Source: Arenibaculum pallidiluteum
GTDB lineage: Bacteria > Pseudomonadota > Alphaproteobacteria > Azospirillales > Azospirillaceae
NCBI RefSeq assembly: GCF_017355985.1
Contig: NZ_JAFIQU010000024.1
Span: 1 to 64,000 of the forward strand
DNA length: 64,000 bases
Direction of reading: 5' to 3'
Part shown: positions 27,519 through 35,806 of the stretch, piece by piece
How the letters are laid out: each line of letters starts with the position of its first letter
Position numbering within the stretch: the first letter of the stretch is position 1
Notes under the pieces: generated by a model
The model's input: only the letters and a program-made list of their open reading frames with translations
Database searches by the model: none
Told to the model about the DNA's origin: nothing
Translations under genes and position numbers: made by a program

Positions 27519-27983
27519 ATTCGGTCGGCAGGTCGAATCCGAAGCGGCCGAAAGCCCAGACGTCGTGTGGTGGAAAAAGGTGATGAGATCTATTTCTGAC
27601 GCGCCGTGAGCCTCCTGTGGACGGTGCTCGCGTCGTCTTGCATGCCGTCCAATCCAGGAGCCTTTGTCTCCGGAATGCGTGTGGCGGATGCGATCATGAG
27701 CCAGCAACGGCATGCGCTGTAGATTCGGGCGAGGAAACGTCTCTCAGAGCCGGCTTTGCCGCGAGGCGTCGTCGCAGCACTTGCCGGAAACGCCTCCAAC
27801 CGGGCCGCCTGGCGCACCACCGCCTCCATCGCGCCGAATATCGTCATGTCCGCCACCATGTGCTGACCCGATCCGAGACAGGCTGGACGGAATGACGAGG
27901 CGCTTGAAACGAATAACCCTTATGGCGCCATCACGGATCGTGATGAGATTGCCGCCGCAAGCGCTCCCTGGTTGAATGCCGCC
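27519..27983. other. Intergenic region before LysR gene
   Basis: A minus-strand frame (27590-27859) starting MVADMTIFGAMEAVVRQAARLEAF is open but has no known family; it would be divergent from the LysR gene and could be its lost or shortened target. No other gene. Confidence 0.3.
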
Positions 27984-28832
27984 ATGGCTGCCAATCTCGA
28001 CACCGATCTGCTGCGCGCGTTTGTCGCCGTCGCCGAGAGCTGCAGCTTCACCCGGGCCGCGTCGGCGCTCCTGCGCACGCAGGCGGCGGTCAGCCAGCAG
28101 ATCAGGCGGCTGGAGGAGGTCATCGGCCAGCGGGTGTTCGAGCGCGACGCCAAAGGCGTGCGCCTGACGCCGGATGGCGAGGTGTTGCTCGCCTACGCGC
28201 GACGCATGCTGACGCTGAACGACGAGGCCATGGCCGTGATGCTCCGAGGCACCCGGGCAGCCTCCGTGCGGATCGGTACGCCCGACGACTATGCGGTCAT
28301 GCTGTTACCGCCCGTGTTGGCGCGGTTCGCCGAAGCCTATCCCGAGATCGCAGTCGAGGTGGTCTGCGACAACAGCCCCGATCTGGTGTCGGAGGTCGCG
28401 AAGGGGCGCTGCGATCTGGCGCTTGTCACCCAACGTCCTGGGACTGGGATAGGTGAACGCGTCCGGCGCGAGCCGGTGTGCTGGGTCGCCCCGCCGCAAG
28501 GGGCTCTCGAGTGCAAGGACCCGCTGCCGCTGGCGCTGTTCCCCAAGGGCTGCCTGATCCGCGACCTGGTGATGGCGGCGCTCGACGAGTCTGCCCGATC
28601 CTGGCGCGTCGCCTTCACGTCCGAGAGCATAGTGGCGGTGCACGGCGCGGTGCTGGGCGGCGTCGCCATCAGCGCCATGGAAGCTTGCACCGTTCCGCCG
28701 GCCCTGCGGTTCCTGAAGGATGGCTTGCCCACATTGGGGCCGGTGGACATCGCCCTGCACCGCACGACCGGTCAGGCGTCAGGGCCGGTGCACCGGCTGG
28801 CTGAGGCGATCCACGATCTGCTGCGTGAGTGA
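27984..28832 (+). CDS. LysR-family regulator
   Basis: A 282-residue LysR-type regulator: HTH in LLRAFVAVAESCSFTRAASALLRTQAAVSQQIRRLEE (residues ~7-45), then an effector domain with VRIGTPDDYAVMLLPPVLARFAE, GRCDLALVT and AVLGGVAISAMEA. The regulator is slightly short for the family (~300) but complete. ATG 27984 gives the usual short lead before the HTH; a TTG four codons earlier is possible. No clear target gene remains next to it. Confidence 0.9.
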   Translation: MAANLDTDLLRAFVAVAESCSFTRAASALLRTQAAVSQQIRRLEEVIGQRVFERDAKGVRLTPDGEVLLAYARRMLTLNDEAMAVMLRGTRAASVRIGTPDDYAVMLLPPVLARFAEAYPEIAVEVVCDNSPDLVSEVAKGRCDLALVTQRPGTGIGERVRREPVCWVAPPQGALECKDPLPLALFPKGCLIRDLVMAALDESARSWRVAFTSESIVAVHGAVLGGVAISAMEACTVPPALRFLKDGLPTLGPVDIALHRTTGQASGPVHRLAEAIHDLLRE

Positions 28833-28918
28833 ACGAGGGCGCGCTCTGTCAGGATCGTCTCGACGCGACACACTCTGTCCGGACTGGTGGTCCGACATCT
28901 GCTTGGCGGCCACAAAGG

Positions 28919-29017
28919 CTAAAACCAGGTTTCGACCGCGCCTCCGCGTACCGCCTCGGCGGCACATCCCGTGAGAAGCAGCAGGGTTGCCAGGATCGCC
29001 AGGCCGACGAACCGCAA
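28919..29017 (-). CDS. Tiny lipoprotein (entericidin-like size)
   Basis: A 32-residue peptide starting at TTG 29017, with GGAGGG eight bases upstream. It has a signal helix FVGLAILATLLLLTGC, a lipobox LLTGC and a short tail AAEAVRGGAVETWF. After cleavage and acylation only about 17 residues would remain in the envelope, as for entericidin-type lipoproteins. The frame is open further up, but that part is not signal-like. The TTG start is an inference from the ribosome site and lipobox. Confidence 0.5.
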   Translation of the reverse strand: MRFVGLAILATLLLLTGCAAEAVRGGAVETWF

Positions 29018-29378
29018 GCCTGAGCCCTCCGCCGGGAACCTGCGGATCGGACGCTGCCTGCCGGCGTCGGTCTTCAACAAGGATGGACGTCCTTCATTCA
29101 GCAGCCTCTCGGCTGCTCGGTCATGGACAAGCGACCGTGCCGCCAAGTGGCCAGGTTAGTCGATTTCACGTCAATTTTGCCGCAAGATCCGCGGGCTAGG
29201 GGCGTGGCGCATTCGCACGGGCATCGAGCTAGGTCCAGGGTGGGCCGCGGAACGGCGGGCGACATCCATCGGCGAGCGCATCGATGCGGCTGCGCCGTTC
29301 GGATGTGCAGCGGACGAACTCGAAGCACTCCGGCGCGATCTCGCGTGCGCGGCGGAAGGGAGCGGCGCCGGCTCAACA
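29018..29378. other. No supported gene
   Basis: Intergenic stretch upstream of the small lipoprotein; ends in the third copy of the 50-bp repeat. Confidence 0.3.
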
Positions 29379-29428
29379 CGGTCCACTTTGCGCTACCGTG
29401 AATCGGTGCCCGTTTAATGTACCGACCC
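29379..29428 (+). repeat. 50-bp dispersed repeat, copy C
   Basis: Third copy of the repeat, same orientation as those at 2861 and 24111. It differs from copy B at only a few positions (CGGTCCACTT at the start, GCCCGTTTAAT in the middle). Confidence 0.7.
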
Positions 29429-29468
29429 GAGCGCGGACGGGGCTGTCACCGGACAATCCGCCGCCGGG

Positions 29469-29747
29469 TCAACCTTCGTCCGCGCCCTGCCCATTGTGAT
29501 CCGGCGGATAGAGTCGCACGACATTCGGCTCGCTGTAGGATCCCTTCCGCTTCACGATCAGGCGCCGCTGCACGAGCGTCATCACGCAGGCCGTCGGGGC
29601 ACTGTTCGGCCGCAGCTCGCGGACCCGGGGATCCGCCGTGATGTCCGCATAGCTGCAGCCCGGCGTGCGGAAGACGACGTCGCGCACGGCCTGCTGCAGA
29701 TCGGTCAAGGGTCGGTCCAGCATTCTCTGCCGCGCCTCCCGCTGCAT
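29469..29747 (-). CDS. Small hypothetical protein, possible winged helix
   Basis: A 92-residue protein with no signal. The pattern LTDLQQAVRDVVFRTPGCSYADI ... CVMTLVQRRLIVKRKGSYSEPNVVRLYPP looks like a compact winged-helix DNA-binding fold, with a basic wing (RRLIVKRKG), but I recognise no named family. The start could also be an internal ATG at 29723. It lies 46 bp downstream of a broken response regulator on the same strand. Confidence 0.5.
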   Translation of the reverse strand: MQREARQRMLDRPLTDLQQAVRDVVFRTPGCSYADITADPRVRELRPNSAPTACVMTLVQRRLIVKRKGSYSEPNVVRLYPPDHNGQGADEG

Positions 29748-29792
29748 GCGCTGTCGGTGCTCACGCGAAGGGCTCGGCCGCTTCTGCTCGTG

Positions 29793-30364
29793 TCACCCGA
29801 CATCATTCCGCCTCCCCTTCGCTCTCTGGGCCTGCTCGGGCATCTGGGACAAGCCTAGCGAGAGCCGCAGGGCCACGAGGATGCGCGCGATGACGCACCG
29901 CGGCGGGTGCCGGTGCGCCGTCAATCGCATCCCCTCCAGGGCCGTCCGGCCTGCGACATCCGGCGCAGGGTTCGCGCGAGGGATCTTGCCCAGGATCGCA
30001 TGCACGCCGGCGCGCGCCACCTTGAGCATCGTGGTCTCGCCCCTTCATGGGCGGTGACGACCACGACCCTGACGGGGGCTCCGCTCCGTCCGGACAGCAG
30101 ATGGGCGAGCACGTCGAGCCCATTGACGCCCGCCATCCGGAGGTCGGTGACCAGGACCTGGACGGCACTCGCTTCCATGAGGCGGATCGCCTCCTCGCCG
30201 CTTGTTGCCTCGAGCACGGTGGCTGCCGCGCCGCGAAGGCTACTGGACAGTGTCGCACGCTGGAACATGTCGTCTTCCAGAAGCAGCACCGTGACGCCGG
30301 CGAGCGGGCCGTTGTCTGCGGCTTGATGGCGCAAGAAGGCTCGCGTCGCGTAAATCACGGCCAC
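29793..30364 (-). pseudogene. Receiver-domain response regulator, frameshifted
   Basis: The first frame encodes VTVLLLEDDMFQRATLSSSLRG with the acidic pair, LVTDLRMAGVNGLDVLAHLL with the phospho-acceptor Asp, and VVVTAHEG. Then a one-base change near 30035 shifts the frame; the other frame continues exactly as expected with TMLKVARAGVHAILGKIPRANPA (conserved Lys) and a C-terminal helical tail. There is no DNA-binding domain. Either a real frameshift or a base-calling error would explain this. Confidence 0.72.
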
Positions 30365-30451
30365 GCCGGTTGGAGTTCGACGCTCTGCGCGCTGCGGCGG
30401 ACATGCAGATGCGGCCGGATGGAACGATCAGAGCGTAGACAGACTTACGTA

Positions 30452-31093
30452 TTATGAAGCCGCCCTTCTCTTTCTGCGTTCCTGGCAGAATTGGAAGATG
30501 GCTTCACCTGCGCTCCCGGCGAAAGCAACGAACACAGCAAATGCGGAGAAGACGGACAATCTTAGTCGCGCCTCGCCGTCTAGAAACGCGGGTTCCTGTG
30601 CCAGACGTTTGGCTTCCCGGATCGTACCAAGGCCTCTGTTAACTGCAGGAAGGAACGAGTCCAATTCATCATTGTTCCGCCAGTTTACAAAATCCGATGG
30701 AGTCTCTCTGTTGCGCATTATCCATGGCCCGAGCGAATTGTCGATTATGGTGAAGTCGTGGCAAGAGTTCTTCAATTGCAGATCGGCCATGTTCCTAGAA
30801 CACGCTATGGCACGATGATAACTTGTTTGAAATTTAAGACGATAGAACTCTTGCTCAAGGAACTTGGCGCTGTTGTCGTTCAATGTCCTGGCCGTCTGTT
30901 CTAAAGAGACTAGCGCTGCCAGTAAGCCAATCCCACCTATGAAAACTGAAACAACTTTGATGAAACGCCATTTGACAACGAAACTGTCATTTCTGCTGTC
31001 GCGCCATCCCGAAACGATCGCCCATGCAATAAATGTTACGCCCACGCTCGCTATGACGAGCCAGGCGCCGCGCACAAATTCCTGCGTAGTCAT
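30452..31093 (-). CDS. Membrane protein of unknown function
   Basis: A 213-residue protein with three likely membrane helices: ~9-27 (WLVIASVGVTFIAWAIVSG), ~45-63 (VVSVFIGGIGLLAALVSLE) and ~180-200 (FSAFAVFVAFAGSAGEAIF). The loop between helices 2 and 3 (~65-175) contains a Cys pair (ACSRNMADLQLKNSC). No family recognised. The gene is clearly AT-richer than its neighbours, suggesting recent gain. A start ATG is present; no partner gene is adjacent. Confidence 0.7.
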   Translation of the reverse strand: MTTQEFVRGAWLVIASVGVTFIAWAIVSGWRDSRNDSFVVKWRFIKVVSVFIGGIGLLAALVSLEQTARTLNDNSAKFLEQEFYRLKFQTSYHRAIACSRNMADLQLKNSCHDFTIIDNSLGPWIMRNRETPSDFVNWRNNDELDSFLPAVNRGLGTIREAKRLAQEPAFLDGEARLRLSVFSAFAVFVAFAGSAGEAIFQFCQERRKRRAAS

Positions 31094-31254
31094 AGAGTGG
31101 CGGTGCTCCCAGCCATTCTGCTCCGATCAATCCATGCCATGGCTAGCTGGCGAGCAGGATTGTCCGCAAGTAGGTGTCTTGTTGAAGGATCGAAGGTGTC
31201 GACCTGACGGCACGCCCCGCCCGAGTTCATGACCTCGGGGTAGGCGTACACGGC

Positions 31255-31689
31255 CTACACGAACTGGCGCAGCAGGCTTGCAAAGAAGATCGCCATCTTC
31301 GGATTGCCGAGATCGCTGACAAGACCCTGGCGGAAGGCCGAGGTCGCCGAAAGGCGCCTCCCGGGTCCTCGGGACGGGACAGCGGTCTCGGCCTGCGCGC
31401 CATCGGGCCATAGTGCGGCACGAAGAGCGTGGATTCCGAGATACACGAGATAGGCAGCGCCCGCATATTTCATGGTGAGGAACAGCGGCTCGGACGCGAT
31501 CAGCAGCGCCACGATGCCGAGGCTGGTGGCGAAGGCCCAGACGGTCTGGCCGCAGGCGATACCCAGGGCCGTGAAGATGCCAGCAGGGCGGCCACCAAGC
31601 AGCGTGTTGCGGATCGTCACCGCCGTATCGGGCCCGGGCGTCATGATGACGACCAGGGAAACACCCAGAAAGGCTAGGAAGCTCTGCAT
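31255..31689 (-). pseudogene. LysE-family exporter, C-terminally truncated
   Basis: The start FLAFLGVSLVVIMTPGPDTAVTIRN with the family's TPGPD motif, then FLTMKYAGAAYLVYLGIHALR and LVSDLGNPKMAIFFASLLRQFV are typical of LysE/RhtB amino-acid exporters. The frame stops there at 144 residues, whereas the family has about 205-210; the last two membrane helices are missing. The following in-frame sequence is not LysE-like, so the end was lost by rearrangement rather than by one stop codon. Probably inactive. Confidence 0.82.
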
Positions 31690-31959
31690 CGCGCTCGGTC
31701 CCACCGGTGGCGTTGCAGCGCCGGCCCATCAGTCTAGACGGATGGGAGGCGCGCGGGAAGGCGCGGCGCTATGCCACCGCTCCTGCCCGCGGGGATAGCG
31801 GCTTGGATGCGTCTGGGTGGCGAAGGAAGAGCACCTCATCTGGAGCCAGATGGGGACGCGTCTCCACAAGAGATCGTGCGCCTCCGTCGTCCCGACTGAC
31901 ACGTACCCGCACATCGCCGCTATACCAGCATTACACGACCGTTGCATGAGGAGAGTGTC

Positions 31960-32256
31960 ATGAGCGACCCCCTGAAAGTCTTCCTCGGTAGTCTGGTGGC
32001 AGGTCAGCCTCCTTCAAGCGCTCCGGCATTGCTTCGCGCAGTCTGGCATGGACTGCACGGAGAATGGGACCAGGCGCACGAGATCGCTCAGGAGGACGAG
32101 ACAGCCGATGGCGCATGGGTCCATGCCTGGCTGCACCGCATCGAGGGAGACGCCGCCAACGCGGGCTACTGGTATCGCCGCGCCGGCCGGCCTGTCGCTG
32201 CCGGCGATACCCGACGCGAGGGCGAGACGATTGCTGAGGCGTTTTTGAACCGCTGA
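31960..32256 (+). CDS. Conserved hypothetical protein, 98 aa
   Basis: A short soluble protein: HGLHGEWDQAHEIAQEDETADGAWVHAWLHRIEGDAANAGYWYRRAGRP. This core is shared by a widespread small protein family of unknown function, with the conserved WVHAWLHR and YWYRRAGR pieces. ATG 31960 was chosen over the upstream in-frame ATG because GAGGAGAG lies about 8 bases before it. No partner gene is near. Confidence 0.75.
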   Translation: MSDPLKVFLGSLVAGQPPSSAPALLRAVWHGLHGEWDQAHEIAQEDETADGAWVHAWLHRIEGDAANAGYWYRRAGRPVAAGDTRREGETIAEAFLNR

Positions 32257-32410
32257 ATGCGAGCCGCTTTTCCACCAGGCGGAGTGATCGAGCCCATCGT
32301 CACGCATTCAAACTCTGGCCAGATCCGCGAGCTATTGCTGTTCGACCTGGTGCGCGTTTTCACAGACGCTGTGATTGTTCATGCCGTACGCACAGTCAGA
32401 GATTCTCGGC

Positions 32411-32857
32411 TCACGTGCTGGCCTTGAGGCAGCTCTCGATGCGCGGACGCCATCCATCGATCATCTGCTTATAGGCGTTCGGTGTCAGGTCAGCCAAATA
32501 GGATGCCCCCGCCTGGCTCAGAGCGGTCAAGATGTAGCGGATGGAAGCTTCCGTCTGTTGCGGCGAAGTCTCACGACAGAGAACCTCGACGAAGCCGAAG
32601 CGCGAACCGGGCGTAACACGGGCATAACGAACGCGATGAGCGTCCGGATCCCAAGCAATGCAGGACCACAGCGTCTCCTCATTGCCATGGGTCGTCCGGA
32701 AAATCATGCCGTCGCGCGCTTCGCCGCTCTCGGGAAAGATAAAATCTGGTTCCCAGCCGTCTACCCACAGCATTTCGCCGATCGGCGTGAACAGCGGAAA
32801 GACACGGTCAATGGCCCCCTCGATCAAGATGCGGTGCTCACGTTCAAGATGGGTCAT
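32411..32857 (-). CDS. SRPBCC-family protein
   Basis: A 148-residue protein with START/Bet v 1-like features: HRILIEGAIDRVFPLFTPIGEMLW at the start, VDGWEPDFIFPESGEARDGMIFRTTH, and the long C-terminal helix YLADLTPNAYKQMIDGWRPRIE. Members bind hydrophobic ligands or act as cyclases; this one's ligand is unknown. It is read just after a small protein gene whose stop lies a few bases inside, so the two are probably translated together. Confidence 0.82.
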   Translation of the reverse strand: MTHLEREHRILIEGAIDRVFPLFTPIGEMLWVDGWEPDFIFPESGEARDGMIFRTTHGNEETLWSCIAWDPDAHRVRYARVTPGSRFGFVEVLCRETSPQQTEASIRYILTALSQAGASYLADLTPNAYKQMIDGWRPRIESCLKAST

Positions 32858-33110
32858 GGTCGGCATTTCCCCCGTCCTCCTTCAAGCGGTGGCTATCTGC
32901 GGCCGTCAATTCCAGACCGTAGACTTGCTTCAGCTGCGCGATCGTCTCCAACGTCTCTTCGGAGAAGGGTGTCCGGCCCTCAAACGCATGAAGCACGATT
33001 CCTTCGATAAGATCTCCCAAGCTCATGTCGCGATGCTCGGCCAGCGCCTTGAGCACCTTCACCAGCCTCTTTTCGAGGCGCACCCCTGTCTGAATACGTT
33101 CGAAAGCCAT
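32844..33110 (-). CDS. Conserved small protein, CopG-like candidate
   Basis: An 88-residue protein: FERIQTGVRLEKRLVKVLKALAEHRDMSLGDLIEGIVLHAFEGRTPFS. The ETGVRLE strand followed by two helices resembles a ribbon-helix-helix DNA-binding protein, and close relatives are common hypothetical proteins next to SRPBCC genes. It would then be the regulator of the pair. The start ATG at 33110 was preferred to a GTG five codons upstream. Confidence 0.7.
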   Translation of the reverse strand: MAFERIQTGVRLEKRLVKVLKALAEHRDMSLGDLIEGIVLHAFEGRTPFSEETLETIAQLKQVYGLELTAADSHRLKEDGGNADHDPS

Positions 33111-33296
33111 GGCCCTTACTACCATGGTACCTTGGTATCATCAAGACTACGTTTTCGGCTTTGCGTTTCCGAGGAACTAAGTCCTCGACGAATGCGGTAA
33201 CTCCAGATCCGCATTCGGATTTGCCTCACGCGGAGGCGAGCGCGCTTGATGATAGCGCCCCGATCAAGACACACCGGCATCCGATGGGAGGAAACA

Positions 33297-34037
33297 ATGC
33301 CTGGTTTCATCGACGACGGCATCGCGTGGGTGGACGACCGTATCGACGAGGCCGCCGACATCGCAGCGGACCTTGCCCGAACGGCAGCGGTCGCAGCGGA
33401 TCTCCAAAGAGACGGATTGATGCAGGTCGCGTCCGACTGGCTGGCGTCAAACTCGGTCTCGATCCAGTCTGTCCCGGGCACCGGGACGCTCGACGTCGAG
33501 GTGGGGGACGCCGACTACGTCGCCACGTTCGACGACCAAGCGCTCCGGTTCTTCAGCGATCCCGACAATGACGGCACCGGCGATCAGCTGCTTTTCGCCG
33601 GCTCGGCCGTGCTCACACCCGCGGGTGCCGAGCTCTCCCGGGACACCGATGGCGACGGCAATCCCGACACGGTAGTCGCCACGACGACGCTCGGCGGGCT
33701 GCTGACGCCGGCTCCGGAAGTTCCCGCGGGCGGGCTGATGGCGTTCGCTTCGGACCTGCTGGCGGCGAACCCGGTTTCGATCCAGTCGGTTCCCGGCACC
33801 TCGACGCTTGATGTCCAGGTGGGGGACGCCGACTATGTCACCACGCTGGACGGCCAGGCGCTCCGATTGTTCAGCGATCCCGACGACGACGGCACGGGCG
33901 ATCAGGTGCTGTTCGCCGGGTCGGCCGAGCTCACGCCTGCAGGCGTCCAGCTCTCGCAGGACACCGATGGCGACGGCATCCCCGACACGGTGGTCGCCAC
34001 GACGACGATCGGCGGACTGCTGGACATGTTCGTCTGA
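33297..34037 (+). CDS. Internally duplicated Asp-rich repeat protein
   Basis: A 246-residue protein beginning MPGFIDDGIAWVDDRIDEAADIAADLA, then two ~96-residue repeats (about residues 41-136 and 147-242) that are roughly 80% identical. Each unit contains SVSIQSVPGT or PVSIQSVPGT, FSDPDNDGTGDQ or FSDPDDDGTGDQ and DTDGDGNPDTVVATTT or DTDGDGIPDTVV. The DPDNDGTGD and DTDGDGNPD loops look like calcium-binding loops of the EF-hand/dockerin or thrombospondin type 3 sort. There is no recognised signal peptide. No family is known to me. GGGAGGA precedes ATG 33297. Confidence 0.8.
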   Translation: MPGFIDDGIAWVDDRIDEAADIAADLARTAAVAADLQRDGLMQVASDWLASNSVSIQSVPGTGTLDVEVGDADYVATFDDQALRFFSDPDNDGTGDQLLFAGSAVLTPAGAELSRDTDGDGNPDTVVATTTLGGLLTPAPEVPAGGLMAFASDLLAANPVSIQSVPGTSTLDVQVGDADYVTTLDGQALRLFSDPDDDGTGDQVLFAGSAELTPAGVQLSQDTDGDGIPDTVVATTTIGGLLDMFV

Positions 34038-34079
34038 AGGACCGGCCCATCCGGCGGCCGTCGGCCCGTTCACGCATCG

Positions 34080-34600
34080 GCGGCCCCTTGGGCCCGTTAG
34101 ACAACCAGTCGAGAGCAGCTGCGAGATAGAGGCCGCCGAGGAAACTCTCGGCGGTCTTGTCGTATCGGGTGGCGAGGGCGCGCCATCCCGTGAGCCGGGC
34201 CGAGAGGTTCTCGACGCGGTGGCGGCGCCGGTAGGGCTCGGGGTCGTGTCGGGGCGCGTTGCGGTGGGTTGGTTGGGCTGGCACCACCGGCTCGGCGCCG
34301 GCTGCCCGGATGGACGCTCGCCAACGCTCCGCAGAGTAGCCGCGGTTGCACACCACGCGCCCAGGCCGGCCAACCGCCGTGACCTTCGCGACCAGGTCCG
34401 GCGCTGTTCTGAATTCAGAGGCCTTGCCGGGGATCACGGTGAAGGCGCGCGCCGGCCGAAGCGGTCGCACGCCGTGCACGCCTTGGAGCCCCAGCCGCCG
34501 CGCGAGCGGCCAAGGGCGTGCCGGCATCCCCCCTTTGGCGCCCGCCGCCTTGTGTTGGGCGCGCACGCTGGTGCCGTCCAGAAAGACCTCGCGGAGGTCA
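34080..34600 (-). mobile_element. IS5-family transposase fragment
   Basis: The minus strand encodes FLDGTSVRAQHKAAGAKGG (first catalytic Asp), FTVIPGKASEFRTAPDLV, VCNRGYSAERWRASIRAAGA and RRRHRVENLSARLTGWRALATRYDK (catalytic Glu), ending LAAALDWLSN. The second Asp, normally in a DRGYD motif, is Asn here (CNRGYS), so it would be dead even if the reading frame were complete. The 5' half is missing. It abuts a broken AraC gene. Confidence 0.8.
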
Positions 34601-34604
34601 GGTC

Positions 34605-34917
34605 GCCCGCGCTCAGGGTGGAGCAACTGGCCGAGGCCGCGGCCATGAGCGTGTCGTCGTTTCATGAACACTTCAGGGCCATCACGTCCCTGACGCCGCT
34701 TCAGTTCCAGAAGCAGCTCAGGCTGTTCGAGGCGCGCCGGATGATGCTCACGGACGGCGCGATGGTCAGCAACGCCACCTATGAAGTGGGATACGAAAGC
34801 ATCTCCCAGTTCACGCGGTAGTATGGCCGCATGTTCGGGCGGCCTCCGGCCCGCGACATGCGTGCCGTCAGAACGCGAATGCAGCAGGCGGCACAGCCGG
34901 TAGCCACGCGGCATTGA
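34605..34917 (+). pseudogene. AraC-type regulator, C-terminal half with amber stop
   Basis: The frame has the AraC double HTH: LRVEQLAEAAAMSVSSFHEHFRAITSLTPLQFQKQLRL and MVSNATYEVGYESISQFTR, then TAG. In the same frame the sequence goes on YGRMFGRPPARDMRAVR, the expected ending after a Glu, so GAG has mutated to TAG. The N-terminal domain was lost to the IS5 fragment on the left. Inactive. Confidence 0.8.
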
Positions 34918-34975
34918 ACCTGTTGATCGTCTTGTCCTCCTACCGCGCGTCCACCTGATCCCCGGTGGTCGGGGC

Positions 34976-35806
34976 TCAGCGCGGAACCAGGCCGCGCAGG
35001 CGTTCTGAGCGGCGGCGCAGCCCCTCCATGGCGACCAGCAGCCCGACCGACAGGAGCGTCAGGATCACGGCGGCGGCGGTGATGGTCGGGCTGATGTTCT
35101 CGCGGATGCCGCTGAACATCTCGCGCGGCAGGGTGCGCTGCTCGGGGCCGGCCAGCAGGAGGACGGTCACCACCTCGTCGAAGCTGGTGGCGAAGGCGAA
35201 AAGCGCGCCCGAGGCGACTCCCGGCAGGATCAGCGGCAGGACCACCCGGCGGAACGCGGTGAGGGGCGATGCGCCCAGGGATGAGGCCGCCCTCAGCAGG
35301 TTCATGTCGAAGCCCTGCAGCGTGGCGCTGACCGTGATCACGACGAATGGCGCGGCCAGCGCCGTATGGGCAAGGATCAGGCCGGCGTGGCTGGCGGTCA
35401 GGCCCAGCGGCGCGAAGAAGAAGTAGAGACCGACCGCGGTGATCACCACGGGCACGATCATGGGCGACAGGACGACGGCAAGGACAATGGGCTTCAGCCG
35501 GCTGCGCCAGCGTGCGAGGCCGAAGGCCGCAAGCGAACCCAGAACCGTCGCCAGCACGGTCGAGGCGATGCCGATGATCACGCTGTTCCGGAGCGCCGAG
35601 GTCCAGCGCGGCGCCGTGAAGAACTCCTCGTACCAGCGCAGTGAAAGCCCCGGCAGTGGATATGTGAGATAGCTGCCGCTGCTGAAGGAGAGAGGCAGGA
35701 TGGCAAGGATCGGGGCCATCAGGAAGAAGAGGACCAGGGCGGACAGGATGACCGTCAGCCTCCAGGCGATGCGCTGCTGCCAGGTCCGGGGGGCGCCGCC
35801 GTTCAT
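34976..35806 (-). CDS. Polyamine-type ABC transporter permease (PotC-like)
   Basis: A 276-residue inner-membrane permease with six predicted helices. It carries the coupling loop AASSLGASPLTAFRRVVLPLILPGVASGA (EAA motif) and begins with a cytosolic Arg-rich lead into LTVILSALVLFFLMAPI. It forms the channel with the other permease for a periplasmic-binding-protein-fed transporter. Its ATG overlaps the stop of the upstream permease by 4 bases, so the two are translationally coupled. Last gene of the four-gene operon. Confidence 0.92.
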   Translation of the reverse strand: MNGGAPRTWQQRIAWRLTVILSALVLFFLMAPILAILPLSFSSGSYLTYPLPGLSLRWYEEFFTAPRWTSALRNSVIIGIASTVLATVLGSLAAFGLARWRSRLKPIVLAVVLSPMIVPVVITAVGLYFFFAPLGLTASHAGLILAHTALAAPFVVITVSATLQGFDMNLLRAASSLGASPLTAFRRVVLPLILPGVASGALFAFATSFDEVVTVLLLAGPEQRTLPREMFSGIRENISPTITAAAVILTLLSVGLLVAMEGLRRRSERLRGLVPR

